Below are positions 19,165 to 28,465 of a stretch of DNA of 64,000 nt, piece after piece. Under the pieces are notes generated by a model that was not told where the DNA came from, searched no databases, and was given only the letters and a program-made list of their open reading frames with translations. The stretch is from HKST-UBA178 sp965223815. Lineage in GTDB: Bacteria > Pseudomonadota > Gammaproteobacteria > Chromatiales > Chromatiaceae. The DNA is taken from positions 2,046,001-2,110,000 of the forward strand of contig OZ245019.1 of the NCBI GenBank assembly GCA_965223815.1, read 5' to 3'. Position 1 is the first letter of the stretch. Every line of letters starts with the position of its first letter. The translations under genes and the position numbers were made by a program.

Positions 19165-19205
19165 CCGCCGGACTTCCCAGGTTGGAATTCCGGCGTTTTC
19201 TATTT
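19165..19205 (+). terminator. Rho-independent terminator after the EF-hand gene
   Basis: A 12-base stem (CGCCGGACTTCC with GGAATTCCGGCG, one mismatch) and six-base loop, followed by TTTTCTATTTT. It ends transcription just before the convergent aspartic protease gene. Confidence 0.8.
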
Positions 19206-19215
19206 TGGCAATTTG

Positions 19216-19716
19216 TCAGGATGCGGGGCTAACTGCAGCGGATTTAGGCGTGGCCATCTGGCAGTTGCTCAGTCTCAGTTCCGGTGGGTCTACTGAGAAC
19301 TGAAACGGAGACGCTTTTTTTAACGCACTGAGCCCCAGTATCTGACGGGTTCTGTTTGGAAAAACAGCAACTTCAATGTCATCGAGAATACACGCGCCGC
19401 CCACCTCAAGAGCGGAGATGCGGTATATCGGTACCATCATTTCATCTCCATTGGCCAGTACGGCCACAAGGTCCCTGAGATAAAGGGTGTCACCCTGGGC
19501 GCGCAATTCTCCCAAAGTGTGTTCGTTGATAGTGGTGTAGCTAGATCCTGTATCAACCATGAAGTCGTATGAGGGTGTACCCTCTATTTTTCCTGTAACG
19601 TAAAACGTCTTGGCGCTCTTGAAATGCATGGGGATACTGACGTAGCGGTTCTCACCCCAGGTCGGCATCACGGCAACAGTACAAGCTAAGATGATAAGAA
19701 TTTTCACCCCCACCAT
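19216..19716 (-). CDS. Exported retropepsin-like aspartic protease
   Basis: A 166-residue protein with a signal sequence (about 1-20) and the aspartic protease motif FMVDTGSSYTTI near residue 50-62, followed by a hydrophobic LGLSALKK element near 125 that matches the second conserved block of single-domain clan AA proteases. Such proteins dimerise to form the active site and act in the periplasm. The start ATG at 19716 follows GGGAGTG. It converges with the EF-hand gene and diverges from the YkvA-like gene. The substrate is unknown. Confidence 0.8.
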   Translation of the reverse strand: MVGVKILIILACTVAVMPTWGENRYVSIPMHFKSAKTFYVTGKIEGTPSYDFMVDTGSSYTTINEHTLGELRAQGDTLYLRDLVAVLANGDEMMVPIYRISALEVGGACILDDIEVAVFPNRTRQILGLSALKKASPFQFSVDPPELRLSNCQMATPKSAAVSPAS

Positions 19717-19913
19717 TGTTACTCACTCCCAAATCGAAAAAGTCATAAAATTCCTATCGGATGAGTACAATAATTCTTTAACTAAAACGTGAAAGTTAGA
19801 ATCTGACCTGGGTTAGAATCAGAGCTGTGTTCACACAGTTCGGTAGCTCCCGCTGCGGAACTCCAAAGATCAGTGAATGTCTACCCATACAGTGAATGGG
19901 AGTATAATTTTTT

Positions 19914-20270
19914 ATGGCCGACGATCAGTTACCCTTGCCTCGATTTACAGAAACAGAGGGTTATTCCGAGCCCGATTTTTGGGACAAATTGCAGCGTTTC
20001 GCATCGATGGCAGGGTATGCAGTTATCGAAAAAGCGCTTTGGTTGTACTACGCGGCGCAACTTCCTGAGACACCGGCGAGTGCCAAGTCGGTTATTTATG
20101 GCGCCTTGGCCTATTTTATTCTGCCGGTTGATACAGTGCCGGATTTCATCCCAGGCGCGGGTTATGTGGACGATCTCAGTGTATTGGCTTTCGCAGTGTT
20201 AACGATTTCTCGTTATATCGACGAGGAGGTGAAATTGAGGGCTTCTGAGACGCTCGCACGCTGGTTTTAA
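19914..20270 (+). CDS. YkvA / DUF1232 family membrane protein
   Basis: A 118-residue protein whose core KSVIYGALAYFILPVDTVPDFIPG matches the DUF1232 family (the PVDxxPDFIP block near residue 72-80), followed by a hydrophobic segment GYVDDLSVLAFAVLTI. It has no assigned enzymatic role; the family is small, membrane associated and widespread. The ATG at 19914 is the best match to the family length; a frame beginning at 19873 is out of phase. It stands alone. Confidence 0.85.
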   Translation: MADDQLPLPRFTETEGYSEPDFWDKLQRFASMAGYAVIEKALWLYYAAQLPETPASAKSVIYGALAYFILPVDTVPDFIPGAGYVDDLSVLAFAVLTISRYIDEEVKLRASETLARWF

Positions 20271-21121
20271 GAAGTGAAATACACCGGCCATTGCAGCTGG
20301 CGGTCACTAACAAAGCGCCGTTGTAGATGCTGCATGGATTGATGGGAGCAGAGTTCATTTTTTACTCGCCATTCGGCCTGTGATAACCGATTCGGTTGTA
20401 GCCTGGAGAGCAGGGAGCGTTGTTATCTGTGGGTCGAAATAGTTGGCAACAAATGCGAAGGCAGTAGTTGGCGCACTCAAGTCTGATATCGGCAAAACAG
20501 TCTCCTTCGAGCTCTATCCCCTCACCACATCGGCAGATCACAAACCTATCCCACCCTTAAGAGAAAGGGTGCAGTTTATGTAGGCATTTCACTACAACAG
20601 ATCCTCGTAAGGTGTCAGTTTTCTTTACGATCGCCAAAGCTGAAAAGTCCGAGGAATTTATTTCTGTTCGAGATATCAACACATTAGATAAATTGGCAGG
20701 ATAATTGCTTCATAAAACTTCAGTCGGTATTCCTAAATGGAATTGGCATATGTCGGCTGAGCGATCCGGTTTTAAGCCTGGCAAGGAGCACGCAAGCAGG
20801 CGCTTCTCCAATACTAGGCCCGAACATATGTCAGTCTTGGCATTTGTGTTTGGGTTTTACAGGTCATTCCACGCTAGATTGCCAGTTACCGAGGGCTCGG
20901 TGTGCCGGCTCCTCTGGCCACCCGATTTCAAGAAAATCCGGGCGTGCCGGATCCTTAAAGCTCGGGTGCTGGGAATTTGTCATCAACAGCACAAGGAGGG
21001 ATGAAAAATATGACATAGATGGAAGTAACCGGAATACCCAAAGCTGATCAAATTAGGCATAGATTTAGTTAAATCTTGCAATGGTGTTAACTAGGAAGAA
21101 ATATAAAGGAGGGCAGCTGAC
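20271..21121. other. Long leader region upstream of the PEP-CTERM gene
   Basis: About 850 bases without a convincing gene. The notable element is the sigma-54-type promoter at 20693-20710. From the predicted start (about 20720) to the ATG at 21122 there are some 400 untranslated bases, including direct CATATGTC copies near 20747 and 20826. The 99-codon frame at 20705-21004 begins with TTG, overlaps the promoter and looks non-coding. Confidence 0.5.
20693..20710 (+). promoter_or_regulatory. Sigma-54-type promoter upstream of the PEP-CTERM gene
   Basis: TTGGCAGGATAATTGCTT has the -24 GG (20695-20696) and -12 GC (20707-20708) ten bases apart, with TTGCT at the -12 block. The only departure in the -24 block is G for C in TGGCAC. 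Predicted transcription start is about 20720. From literature memory, PEP-CTERM genes in several bacteria depend on RpoN and the PrsK/PrsR system. Confidence 0.6.
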
Positions 21122-21868
21122 ATGAAGCTTCTGCCAACAAGACAACATGGAAAACTGGCCAAGGGACTAGGCCTCGCATTGATGTTAGGCATTGGATCCG
21201 GGGTCGCGCAAGCGGCTACGGTGAAATTCAATACAGGAGGGTCCTTTTCTGGATCTGGGTTTGGAAATACCTTTACTACAACGGGTTCGGATGGAACGAC
21301 GGTAACGGCCAACGGTTACTCTTTTCTGAGCGGTAGCAGTAACGCGACCACGGCCCAGCTTGAGCAATGGGCAGGTGGTTTGGGTTCCTGCAATCAGCAA
21401 GAAGGTACATCTTGCCCTTCGGGACCCCACTCCGTGGACAACAAGAACGGTGTGGACTTTATCCTGGTGCTATTCAGCGAAACCGTCATCTTGGATAGTG
21501 CCATGATTACGATTTGGGACCCGGAAAATTCCCATGTTGATGGCGATTCGGATATCTCTTACTGGACCGGCACAGGTGCTCCTACTCTGACATTGGGCGC
21601 GTTAGGCGCGCCGACCGATATCGATGGTCCGTTTATCAATCAGGGAGATTCCTATATGGTGAATCTACTCTCCGGACCGGCGGATTGGCTATTGATCGGA
21701 GCGAGCCTGTCCAACGAAGAGGGCTATAAAGGCTATGATGGATTCAAGCTGAAGTCAATAGACTACGCCGAAGATGCACCCCCCATACCACTTCCGCCAG
21801 CAGTATTCCTGTTCGGTACCGGATTGCTGGGCTTGCTGGGTGTAGCACGTAGATCTAATAACAGCTAG
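21122..21868 (+). CDS. PEP-CTERM/VPLPA-type exosortase-sorted secreted protein
   Basis: Exported protein of 248 residues with a signal sequence (about 1-32) and a C-terminal sorting signal at about 222-248: IPLPPAVFLFGTGLLGLLG followed by ARR. This is the VPLPA-like variant of the PEP-CTERM signal: a proline motif, a membrane helix and a basic tail. The middle is rich in Gly, Ser and Thr and acidic residues, typical of surface proteins, with no recognisable enzyme domain. A strong AAAGGAGGG ribosome site precedes the ATG. Sorting requires an exosortase of the XrtA group, which is not in this window; the exosortase at 36139 has its own dedicated target. Function likely in extracellular matrix or aggregates (family knowledge). 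Confidence 0.88.
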   Translation: MKLLPTRQHGKLAKGLGLALMLGIGSGVAQAATVKFNTGGSFSGSGFGNTFTTTGSDGTTVTANGYSFLSGSSNATTAQLEQWAGGLGSCNQQEGTSCPSGPHSVDNKNGVDFILVLFSETVILDSAMITIWDPENSHVDGDSDISYWTGTGAPTLTLGALGAPTDIDGPFINQGDSYMVNLLSGPADWLLIGASLSNEEGYKGYDGFKLKSIDYAEDAPPIPLPPAVFLFGTGLLGLLGVARRSNNS

Positions 21869-21881
21869 CAGTTGTTTCGAC

Positions 21882-21926
21882 TTGGCCTGACAGGCTCCGT
21901 TTATTGAATGGTTCCTGTCGGGTCAA
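21882..21926 (+). terminator. Long hairpin after the PEP-CTERM gene
   Basis: TTGGCCTGACAGG pairs with CCTGTCGGGTCAA over 13 positions (two G-T wobbles), with a 19-base loop. It lies 13 bases after the stop codon but is not followed by a T tract, so it may be a terminator or an RNA 3' stabiliser. Confidence 0.5.
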
Positions 21927-22366
21927 TTAGCCGAATTGGGGAATAGTCTCCTAATACTCAGGCCCTTCTTGCCACGACCACAAACTATTGCTATTCAGAT
22001 CATTTCCCCCGCACAGCTGCAGCCGTAGCTGACATAGATAAGACAATAGTTTTCCTCTACTCTCTGGTAAACGGAAAGTCACGATAATCCCGGTCTGTCT
22101 TTCATTTAATCGCGGACTCAGAAGAATTTCATGGGTTTTCGCAGTCATCGCTTGTCCCGCCGCGATAGATTACGTATGACGTTTCATGCTTTGCTAGAGA
22201 CGATATTGGCGATTTTTTTTAGAAGGACCATTTCTACATCATACAACTGGCATATCGCTCGACGCACCGATGGAAAGAGGGGTTACAATGTATCGTAAGT
22301 ATTATTGTTACTTGCGGTCGTCACGAGCAATAAATTGACCAGAGGATGCTGGAGGTGGGTACTTCC
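21927..22366. other. Intergenic region upstream of gabD
   Basis: About 440 bases with no convincing gene on either strand and no promoter that I can assign. A 65-codon minus-strand frame (21951-22148) lacks a ribosome site and looks non-coding. Confidence 0.4.
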
Positions 22367-23821
22367 ATGAAACTGAGCGACAAGACACTACTGAAGGATA
22401 AGGCCTATATAAACGGCAATTGGGAGACTGCAGTTGATGGCTCCTGTTTTGTCGTGAGTAATCCCGCTACGGGAGAGGCCATTGCGAGTCTCCCCGATTT
22501 GGCTGCCGCTGAAACCCGTAGCGCAATTTCTTCCGCAGAGCTTGCCTTTCCCGCCTGGCGGGCGCGAACCGCCAAGGAGCGGGCAGCCATACTACGCCGG
22601 TATTTCGACCTCATCATGAAGAATCAGGAAGACTTAGCTCAGCTAATCACCGCAGAGTGCGGCAAGCCAATTGTCGAGGCGCGGGGGGAAGTCGTATATG
22701 GCGCATCTTTTGTTGAGTGGTTTGGTGAGGAGGCCAAGCGTACATATGGTGATGTGATTCCTGCGACTTTCAGTGATCGCCGCATAGTGGTTGTGAAGCA
22801 GCCGATCGGTGTGTGTGCCGCGGTAACCCCGTGGAACTTCCCAGTCGCTATGGTCACCAGGAAAATAGCACCGGCAATGGCGGCTGGGTGCACCGTTATA
22901 TTAAAACCCGCCGAAGATACGCCTCTCTCAGCACTGGCATTAGCCGAGCTGGCCGAGCGTGCTGGGGTGCCAGCAGGAGTTTTCTCCGTCCTGACCACCT
23001 CCAGCGGGCTGCGCGTGGGGGACGAGCTTTGCGCCAATCCCGCAGTGCGCAAGTTTTCTTTCACTGGCTCTACCGCAATCGGCAAGGTATTGATGAAGCA
23101 GTGTGCGAAGACGATGAAAAAAATGTCTCTGGAACTGGGCGGCAACGCCCCTTTCATCGTTTTCGACGACGCGGATTTGGATGCGGCAGTGGCTGGTGCC
23201 ATGGCCTCGAAGTATCGCAATACCGGTCAGACTTGTGTTTGTGCCAACCGGTTCCTGGTTCAGAGAGGGGTCTACCAGGAATTTGCCGAAAAGCTGGCGA
23301 ATGCAGTCGAAGGATTGAAGTTGGGCAATGGAGTAGATGAGAGGGTGACCCAGGGACCGCTGATTAACCAGGCAGGCCTGGAGAAGGTGAAGAACCATGT
23401 GGCGGATGCCGAGGCCAAGGGTGCGCGAGTAATTGTCGGTGGCAAGGCATCAGTTCTGGGTGGCACCTACTATGAACCAACGGTACTGGTGGATATCACC
23501 AGCGACATGAAGCTGGCGCGAGAAGAGACCTTTGGTCCAGTGTCGCCACTGTTCAAGTTTACCACGGAGGATGAAGCCATCCGCATGGCAAACGATACCG
23601 AATTTGGGCTTGCAGCCTATTTTTACTCCCGAGACGTAGGCCGTTGCTGGCGGGTATCCGAGGCCTTGGAATACGGTATGGTGGGCTGCAATGAGGGTAT
23701 TGTTTCCACCGAGGTCGCACCTTTTGGCGGCGTCAAGGAGTCTGGTCTGGGTAGGGAAGGATCCAAGTATGGAATCGACGAATACATGGAGATGAAGTAT
23801 ATCTGCATGGGAGGTATCTGA
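22367..23821 (+). CDS. gabD: Succinate-semialdehyde dehydrogenase (NAD(P)+)
   Basis: Aldehyde dehydrogenase that oxidises succinate semialdehyde to succinate in the GABA or 2-oxoglutarate bypass. The whole protein aligns by eye with E. coli GabD: N-terminal INGNWETAVDG, cofactor region TPWNFPVAMVTRK and SFTGSTAIGK, catalytic base in LELGGNAPF and catalytic cysteine in NTGQTCVCANR. I chose ATG 22367 (MKLSDKTLL), matching the E. coli start MKLND and preceded by GGAGG; the frame also has an ATG at 22346 without correct spacing. It stands 38 bases before the octaheme cytochrome gene, perhaps co-transcribed. It could also supply succinate near the 2-oxoacid oxidoreductase, but that is speculative. 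Confidence 0.93.
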   Translation: MKLSDKTLLKDKAYINGNWETAVDGSCFVVSNPATGEAIASLPDLAAAETRSAISSAELAFPAWRARTAKERAAILRRYFDLIMKNQEDLAQLITAECGKPIVEARGEVVYGASFVEWFGEEAKRTYGDVIPATFSDRRIVVVKQPIGVCAAVTPWNFPVAMVTRKIAPAMAAGCTVILKPAEDTPLSALALAELAERAGVPAGVFSVLTTSSGLRVGDELCANPAVRKFSFTGSTAIGKVLMKQCAKTMKKMSLELGGNAPFIVFDDADLDAAVAGAMASKYRNTGQTCVCANRFLVQRGVYQEFAEKLANAVEGLKLGNGVDERVTQGPLINQAGLEKVKNHVADAEAKGARVIVGGKASVLGGTYYEPTVLVDITSDMKLAREETFGPVSPLFKFTTEDEAIRMANDTEFGLAAYFYSRDVGRCWRVSEALEYGMVGCNEGIVSTEVAPFGGVKESGLGREGSKYGIDEYMEMKYICMGGI

Positions 23822-23859
23822 AACCTACGTTCCCTATATCGCCAGCCGGGCTTCACTCT

Positions 23860-26190
23860 ATGCACATACCCTTCGCCTCTATCCTTATCTGTGTTCTGCT
23901 CGGCCTTTTCGGTCCCTGGTCCCAAGCAGCTGAAGGCAGCGCTCCAGAATACATTGGCAGCAGGGTCTGTGGGCAATGCCATCAACAAGCCTTTGCGGAT
24001 TGGCAGGGATCACACCACGATTTAGCCATGGGGGAAGCAACTGAAGCCCATGTGTTAGGCGACTTCGATGACGTGGAACTCACTGCACAGGGAGTTAAGA
24101 CCCGTTTTTATCGTAAGGGAGAGGAGTACTACGTACGGACCGATGGTCCGGATGGCAAGCTGCATGACTACCGCATAGCCTATACTTTTGGCTGGTTTCC
24201 ACTACAGCAGTATTTGATCGAATTTCCCGGTGGGCGCCTACAGAGCTTGGGTCTTGCTTGGGACAGCCGTGCGAGATCAGCGGGTGGTCAAAGATGGTTT
24301 CACCTCTATCCCGGTCAACCTGTAGATCACAATCATGCGCTACACTGGACAGGTCGCGAGCAGAATTGGAACTATCAGTGCGCGGAGTGTCACTCCACTA
24401 ATTTGCGTAAGGGGTACGATCCCGCCACCGATAGCTACAACACCCAATGGAGCGAGATAGATGTTGCCTGTGAGGCTTGCCATGGTCCGGGAAGCCGGCA
24501 TCTATCCTGGGCGGAAAAACACGCCAGCGGCGATATTCAGGAAATAGTTAGCGACAAGGGGTTGTTGATCGACTTAAAGGATAGGGACGGGGGACTCTGG
24601 GTTTTCGATCCGATAACAGGTAAACCGCTGCGAAAGCCGGCGCGAAACGACCGTTCGGAGTTGGAGCTTTGTGCACGCTGTCATTCCCGCCGCGGGCAGA
24701 TATGGCCCGATTACGAATTTGGTGGTCCCTTGCTGGATACTCACCGCTTGGCATTGCTCAGCGATCAACTCTATTACCCGGATGGACAGATAAAGGACGA
24801 GGTTTACGTTTATGGCTCTTTTCTGCAGAGCAAGATGTACGCCGCCGGGGTTACCTGCTCAGACTGCCATGAGCCTCACAGCCTGCAGCTCCGGTCCGGC
24901 GGCAATCTGCTCTGCACCGGTTGCCATATAGCCTCAGATTACGATACGCCTAAACACCACCATCACGAGTTGGGGACCGAGGGAGCGAGCTGCATTGCCT
25001 GCCACATGCCCCAACGCAATTACATGGTGATAGACCTGAGAGCCGATCACAGTCTACGTGTACCGCGCCCCGATCTTTCCCAGGAGTTGGGAGTACCCAA
25101 TGCCTGCAACGGTTGCCACAGTGATCGAACACCGGTATGGGCGAGTAACGCATTGAAAAGCTGGTATCCCAACAGTGCTTATCGGGGCCGGCACTTCAGC
25201 AGATTACTGCACGCCGCTAGGAATGGGTTATCCTCCGGGGACGGCGCCATGTTATCCCTTCTCAACGGGCATTCAATACCGGGGATAGTAACGGCAACCG
25301 CCTTTGATGAACTGGCGCTAAGCCCTCGGCAGGAACACCTGCCCGTAGTCAATATCAAGCTAAGCGACAAGGACCCCTTGGTTCGGGCGGCAGCCGTTCG
25401 ATATCTGCAGAATGCAGACCTCAAAACACGCGTGGATCTGGGTTGGGAAATGCTTGAAGACCCGGTACGAACCGTGCGCCTCGATGCCGCACTGCAGCTG
25501 GCGCCATTGATGCATCAACGCTTGCCAGACCGGTTTCGCGCTCAGCTGAAACATCGCATCGACGAGTATAAAAGAGCACAAATGGTAAATTCCGAGCGCC
25601 CGGAATCAAATCTTAACCTCGGCCTGATCGCCGTTGCTTTGGGGCAGGTGAATGATTCGGAACGGTTCTATCGCAAGGCATTCGAACTCGATCCTGAGTT
25701 CATACCAGCTTATGTTAATTTGGCAGACTTGTATCGTCAGTTGGATAGAGATGGAGCGGGTGAGCAAGTGCTGCTTGAGGGCATTATCCATGTACCATCC
25801 GATCCATCGCTGCACTATGCGCTGGGCTTGTTGTACATTCGTCAGGAGCGTCTTCAGGAGGCTATAGGGGAGTTAGAAAAAGCAGCGAAGCTGGCCCCAG
25901 ACCAGGGCAGCTACGCTTATGTCCATGCCTTGGCGCTGGAAAAGGCAGGAGATAAAGAGCGCGCGGCAGGAATTCTGGAAAAACTGCTGCTGCGCCAACC
26001 CCAATACATAGATGCGGCGGTTTCTTTAATCAGTCTACAAATCGAATTGGGTCGATTCGAGGCGGCCCGCGCGGTCTTAAGTGAAATACGAAAGCGTTTC
26101 CCCGGGGACCAGCGGGTGCAGGCGATAGAACAGCGTTTGACCGCAGCTGTGAGACCTGAGCAGGTGTCTCCATCTCCGACTGCCCAGTGA
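23860..26190 (+). CDS. Exported octaheme cytochrome c with TPR domain
   Basis: Periplasmic or outer-surface multiheme protein of 776 residues. A signal sequence spans about 1-23. Eight CxxCH heme motifs are visible in the first 430 residues: CGQCH (37), CAECH, CEACH, CARCH, CSDCH, CTGCH, CIACH and CNGCH. The rest contains HEAT-like repeats (about 500-570) and TPR repeats (about 580-755, for example the FYRKAFELDPEFIPAYVNLA pattern). The N-terminal region resembles the cytochrome c554 family (YIGSRVCGQCHQQAFADWQG). Members of this octaheme-TPR family occur widely but lack an assigned reaction; electron transfer is certain, substrate unknown. Downstream of gabD, upstream of a TRIC channel gene. 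Confidence 0.88.
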   Translation: MHIPFASILICVLLGLFGPWSQAAEGSAPEYIGSRVCGQCHQQAFADWQGSHHDLAMGEATEAHVLGDFDDVELTAQGVKTRFYRKGEEYYVRTDGPDGKLHDYRIAYTFGWFPLQQYLIEFPGGRLQSLGLAWDSRARSAGGQRWFHLYPGQPVDHNHALHWTGREQNWNYQCAECHSTNLRKGYDPATDSYNTQWSEIDVACEACHGPGSRHLSWAEKHASGDIQEIVSDKGLLIDLKDRDGGLWVFDPITGKPLRKPARNDRSELELCARCHSRRGQIWPDYEFGGPLLDTHRLALLSDQLYYPDGQIKDEVYVYGSFLQSKMYAAGVTCSDCHEPHSLQLRSGGNLLCTGCHIASDYDTPKHHHHELGTEGASCIACHMPQRNYMVIDLRADHSLRVPRPDLSQELGVPNACNGCHSDRTPVWASNALKSWYPNSAYRGRHFSRLLHAARNGLSSGDGAMLSLLNGHSIPGIVTATAFDELALSPRQEHLPVVNIKLSDKDPLVRAAAVRYLQNADLKTRVDLGWEMLEDPVRTVRLDAALQLAPLMHQRLPDRFRAQLKHRIDEYKRAQMVNSERPESNLNLGLIAVALGQVNDSERFYRKAFELDPEFIPAYVNLADLYRQLDRDGAGEQVLLEGIIHVPSDPSLHYALGLLYIRQERLQEAIGELEKAAKLAPDQGSYAYVHALALEKAGDKERAAGILEKLLLRQPQYIDAAVSLISLQIELGRFEAARAVLSEIRKRFPGDQRVQAIEQRLTAAVRPEQVSPSPTAQ

Positions 26191-26424
26191 TTTGGCCGAC
26201 TCCTCGATCCGTCGGTTTCGGTGTGATGGCCCGAGTGTCGTTGGGCATCGACAGTGTCTTGCGCACGGCCCTTGTAAGGCGGCATAACGTTCTGGAAGGT
26301 AGACCTTTTTGCCCGGAATCCCACACCCACTGGGCTTCTGCAAGCAGCCTGTGGAGAGAGTAGTTCAGGGTTTATAGGTTGAGCGAGGCGTGGGTGAATT
26401 TTCTGGGAGAGCAGTGTGGAAATC

Positions 26425-27051
26425 ATGAGTTATTGGATCGGCATGGCGGGTACCGTCGCCTTCGCTGTCACAGGGGTGCTAGCCGTTTCCTCGAGGGGGA
26501 TAGATCTGTTTGGCGCAGTGGTTTTGGGTGTTATCACTGCAATTGGCGGTGGCACCATCAGAGATCTGGTGCTGGATGTACCGGTCTTCTGGGCGGCAGA
26601 TTTGAACTATATCTGGGTTGCGCTTGCGGCCAGTCTGGTAGCCTTTGCGGCCAACTCGCTGTTCATACGTAGGGAAATTTTCAGCTTAATGCTCTACATT
26701 GACGGCCTGGGTGCTGCACTATTTGCGGTCGGAAGTGCAAATAAGGTTTGGGGGCTGGACTTTGGTCGGCCACTGGCCCCCATTATTCTGGGCATAGTAA
26801 CAGCCATCGGCGGTGGTTTGATCCGGGATGTGTTGGCGGGTAGACAGACTCTTTTGATGAAGCGCGAGATTTACGCCGTACCGGTGATGATTGGGTGCAC
26901 GTTTTACGTTTTGTTACTGAATTACTTTCCTGAGTATAAATCTATCGGTGCCATAGGAAGTGTCATTTTTATATTCATGCTGAGGGCAGCCGCCATACAC
27001 TGGGATATCGCGATGCCCGATTGGCTGGCCACCCGCAAAAGGGAGGAGTAA
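26425..27051 (+). CDS. TRIC-family (UPF0126) small cation channel
   Basis: About 208 residues with seven membrane helices and two repeats of the family signature AIGGGTIRDLVL and AIGGGLIRDVLA, near residues 35-50 and 128-142. This is the UPF0126/TRIC family (YicG and YadS in E. coli), with proposed glycine or cation transport. ATG 26425 is used; a GTG nine bases upstream at 26416 has a better GGGAGAG ribosome site and may be the real start. No partner gene is apparent. Confidence 0.88.
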   Translation: MSYWIGMAGTVAFAVTGVLAVSSRGIDLFGAVVLGVITAIGGGTIRDLVLDVPVFWAADLNYIWVALAASLVAFAANSLFIRREIFSLMLYIDGLGAALFAVGSANKVWGLDFGRPLAPIILGIVTAIGGGLIRDVLAGRQTLLMKREIYAVPVMIGCTFYVLLLNYFPEYKSIGAIGSVIFIFMLRAAAIHWDIAMPDWLATRKREE

Positions 27052-27204
27052 AGATTTGCATGCCATATTCAAGTTGAGGAAGGGTAACCGACTACTAGCG
27101 ATTAATGCGGGTTGCGCGGACGCTTTTCCCACATCGGTTGCTGCGGCCCACGGCAACTAGCACTCCCAAAACTACTTTTTATTTGTGTGCCGGTACCCTG
27201 TTTC

Positions 27205-28077
27205 TCATGCAACCCGTGCTTGGAATTTTTTAAAATGCTCTTGTATAAAATCGGAGAGGCAGGCGATGGCCGGCGACGCCGATTGTGGCGCGCGTACAAG
27301 GGTAATCACTGAGTCAGGCAATTCTGGAAATCCATCCCTTGGCGTGAGTTCAAGCATATTCTCTGTAAGGATGCTGCGTACCAGCACGGTCACCCCCAAC
27401 CCCGCGCCGACTATGGCTTCTATCCCTGTAATGCTCGGACTCGAGTAGGCAATGCGGTAAGGCATACCTACCGCATCCATCGCCTTCAACGCCCAGGCTC
27501 GAAATATGCATCCCCGCTGAAAGAGCACCAGGGGGAGCGGTTCCACCTCGTGGGCAAAGTGACTCTTCGATGTTGCCCAGACCGTGGTCTCCCTGCGCAA
27601 CACCTGTCCCTTTTCGTTGCCGGGGAACTCGGTAACAATGGCCAGATCGACATCCCCCTTGGCGGTCGACTGCACTAGTGACTCGCTGGGTTCGCAGATC
27701 ACCTCTACCTGCACCATAGGATAAGCACTGGCGAAGTTGGTAAGAATGCCCGGTAAGTAGGCGGCGACATAATCATCGGGTATGCCGATACGCACACTTC
27801 CGACCATGTCTGGCCGCCGCAGCGTCACTACGGCCTCCTCATGCAACGCCAGAATTCGCCGGGCGTAGTTGAGAAGTGTTTCTCCGTCCCTAGTGAGTTG
27901 TACACCTCTGCCGATCTTTTCGAATAGCGGATGCCCCACGCTCTCTTCGAGTTTTTTCATCTGCATGCTGACTGCAGATTGTGAGCGGTGAACCACACCG
28001 GCGGCGCGGGTAAAGCCGCCGGTATCAGCTATAGCCACGAAGGTCTGGAGCAGGTCGGTGTCTAGTGTGGAACTCAT
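27205..28077 (-). CDS. LysR-type transcriptional regulator
   Basis: Regulator with the N-terminal helix-turn-helix (SFxxAAxxVHRSQSAVSMQMKKLEE pattern; VHRSQSAVSMQMKKLE at about 30-45) and a type 2 periplasmic-binding-like effector domain (about 95-290). ATG 28077 (MSSTLDTDLL) is chosen over the TTG at 28089, which would need four extra residues. It is divergent from the DUF1127 gene, so that gene is the most likely target, in LysR fashion. The effector is unknown. Confidence 0.92.
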   Translation of the reverse strand: MSSTLDTDLLQTFVAIADTGGFTRAAGVVHRSQSAVSMQMKKLEESVGHPLFEKIGRGVQLTRDGETLLNYARRILALHEEAVVTLRRPDMVGSVRIGIPDDYVAAYLPGILTNFASAYPMVQVEVICEPSESLVQSTAKGDVDLAIVTEFPGNEKGQVLRRETTVWATSKSHFAHEVEPLPLVLFQRGCIFRAWALKAMDAVGMPYRIAYSSPSITGIEAIVGAGLGVTVLVRSILTENMLELTPRDGFPELPDSVITLVRAPQSASPAIACLSDFIQEHFKKFQARVA

Positions 28078-28198
28078 GGGATAAACCAATCAGAATAAGT
28101 GATCAAACATATCAATACTATTCGTTAGATAAATGTGTATCACGGTGCCACTATTTCTGCAACAGAAATCGAACCCTATCTTGAGCGGAGGAGGCATT

Positions 28199-28465
28199 AT
28201 GGCAGCCACATTAGAGAACCTCGAATATAAGATTACCCAAGCGCAGCGCAGTATATCCCCGATCCAGTCAGAGTTACGGGAAGGGATGTCCGTGTTCGCC
28301 AAGTTGGTTTCACGAGTGCGCCGCTGGAGAGAGCTCTCCCGCCAGCGAAGAGAGCTTGCTCAGCTGAGTGATGATTTGCTGAAGGATATCGGCCTCAGCC
28401 GTGCCGATGCATTGCGAGAGGCGAATCGGCCCTTTTGGGATGATCCACAGTCTCTTCGCAAGTGA
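28199..28465 (+). CDS. DUF1127 small arginine-rich protein
   Basis: An 88-residue protein whose C-terminal part carries the DUF1127 motif: WRELSRQRRELAQLSDDLLK and DIGLSRADALREANRPFW. Members are small RNA-binding or phosphate/nutrient response proteins in Proteobacteria. The ATG at 28199 has a strong GGAGGAGG ribosome site six bases upstream; the frame reads 22 codons further without support. It diverges from the LysR gene. The N-terminal 45 residues are an unusual extension for this family. Confidence 0.85.
   Translation: MAATLENLEYKITQAQRSISPIQSELREGMSVFAKLVSRVRRWRELSRQRRELAQLSDDLLKDIGLSRADALREANRPFWDDPQSLRK

Noticed and set aside
20705..21004. 99-codon plus-strand frame before the PEP-CTERM gene
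   Set aside because: Begins inside the sigma-54 promoter, has no ribosome site, and its composition is not protein-like.
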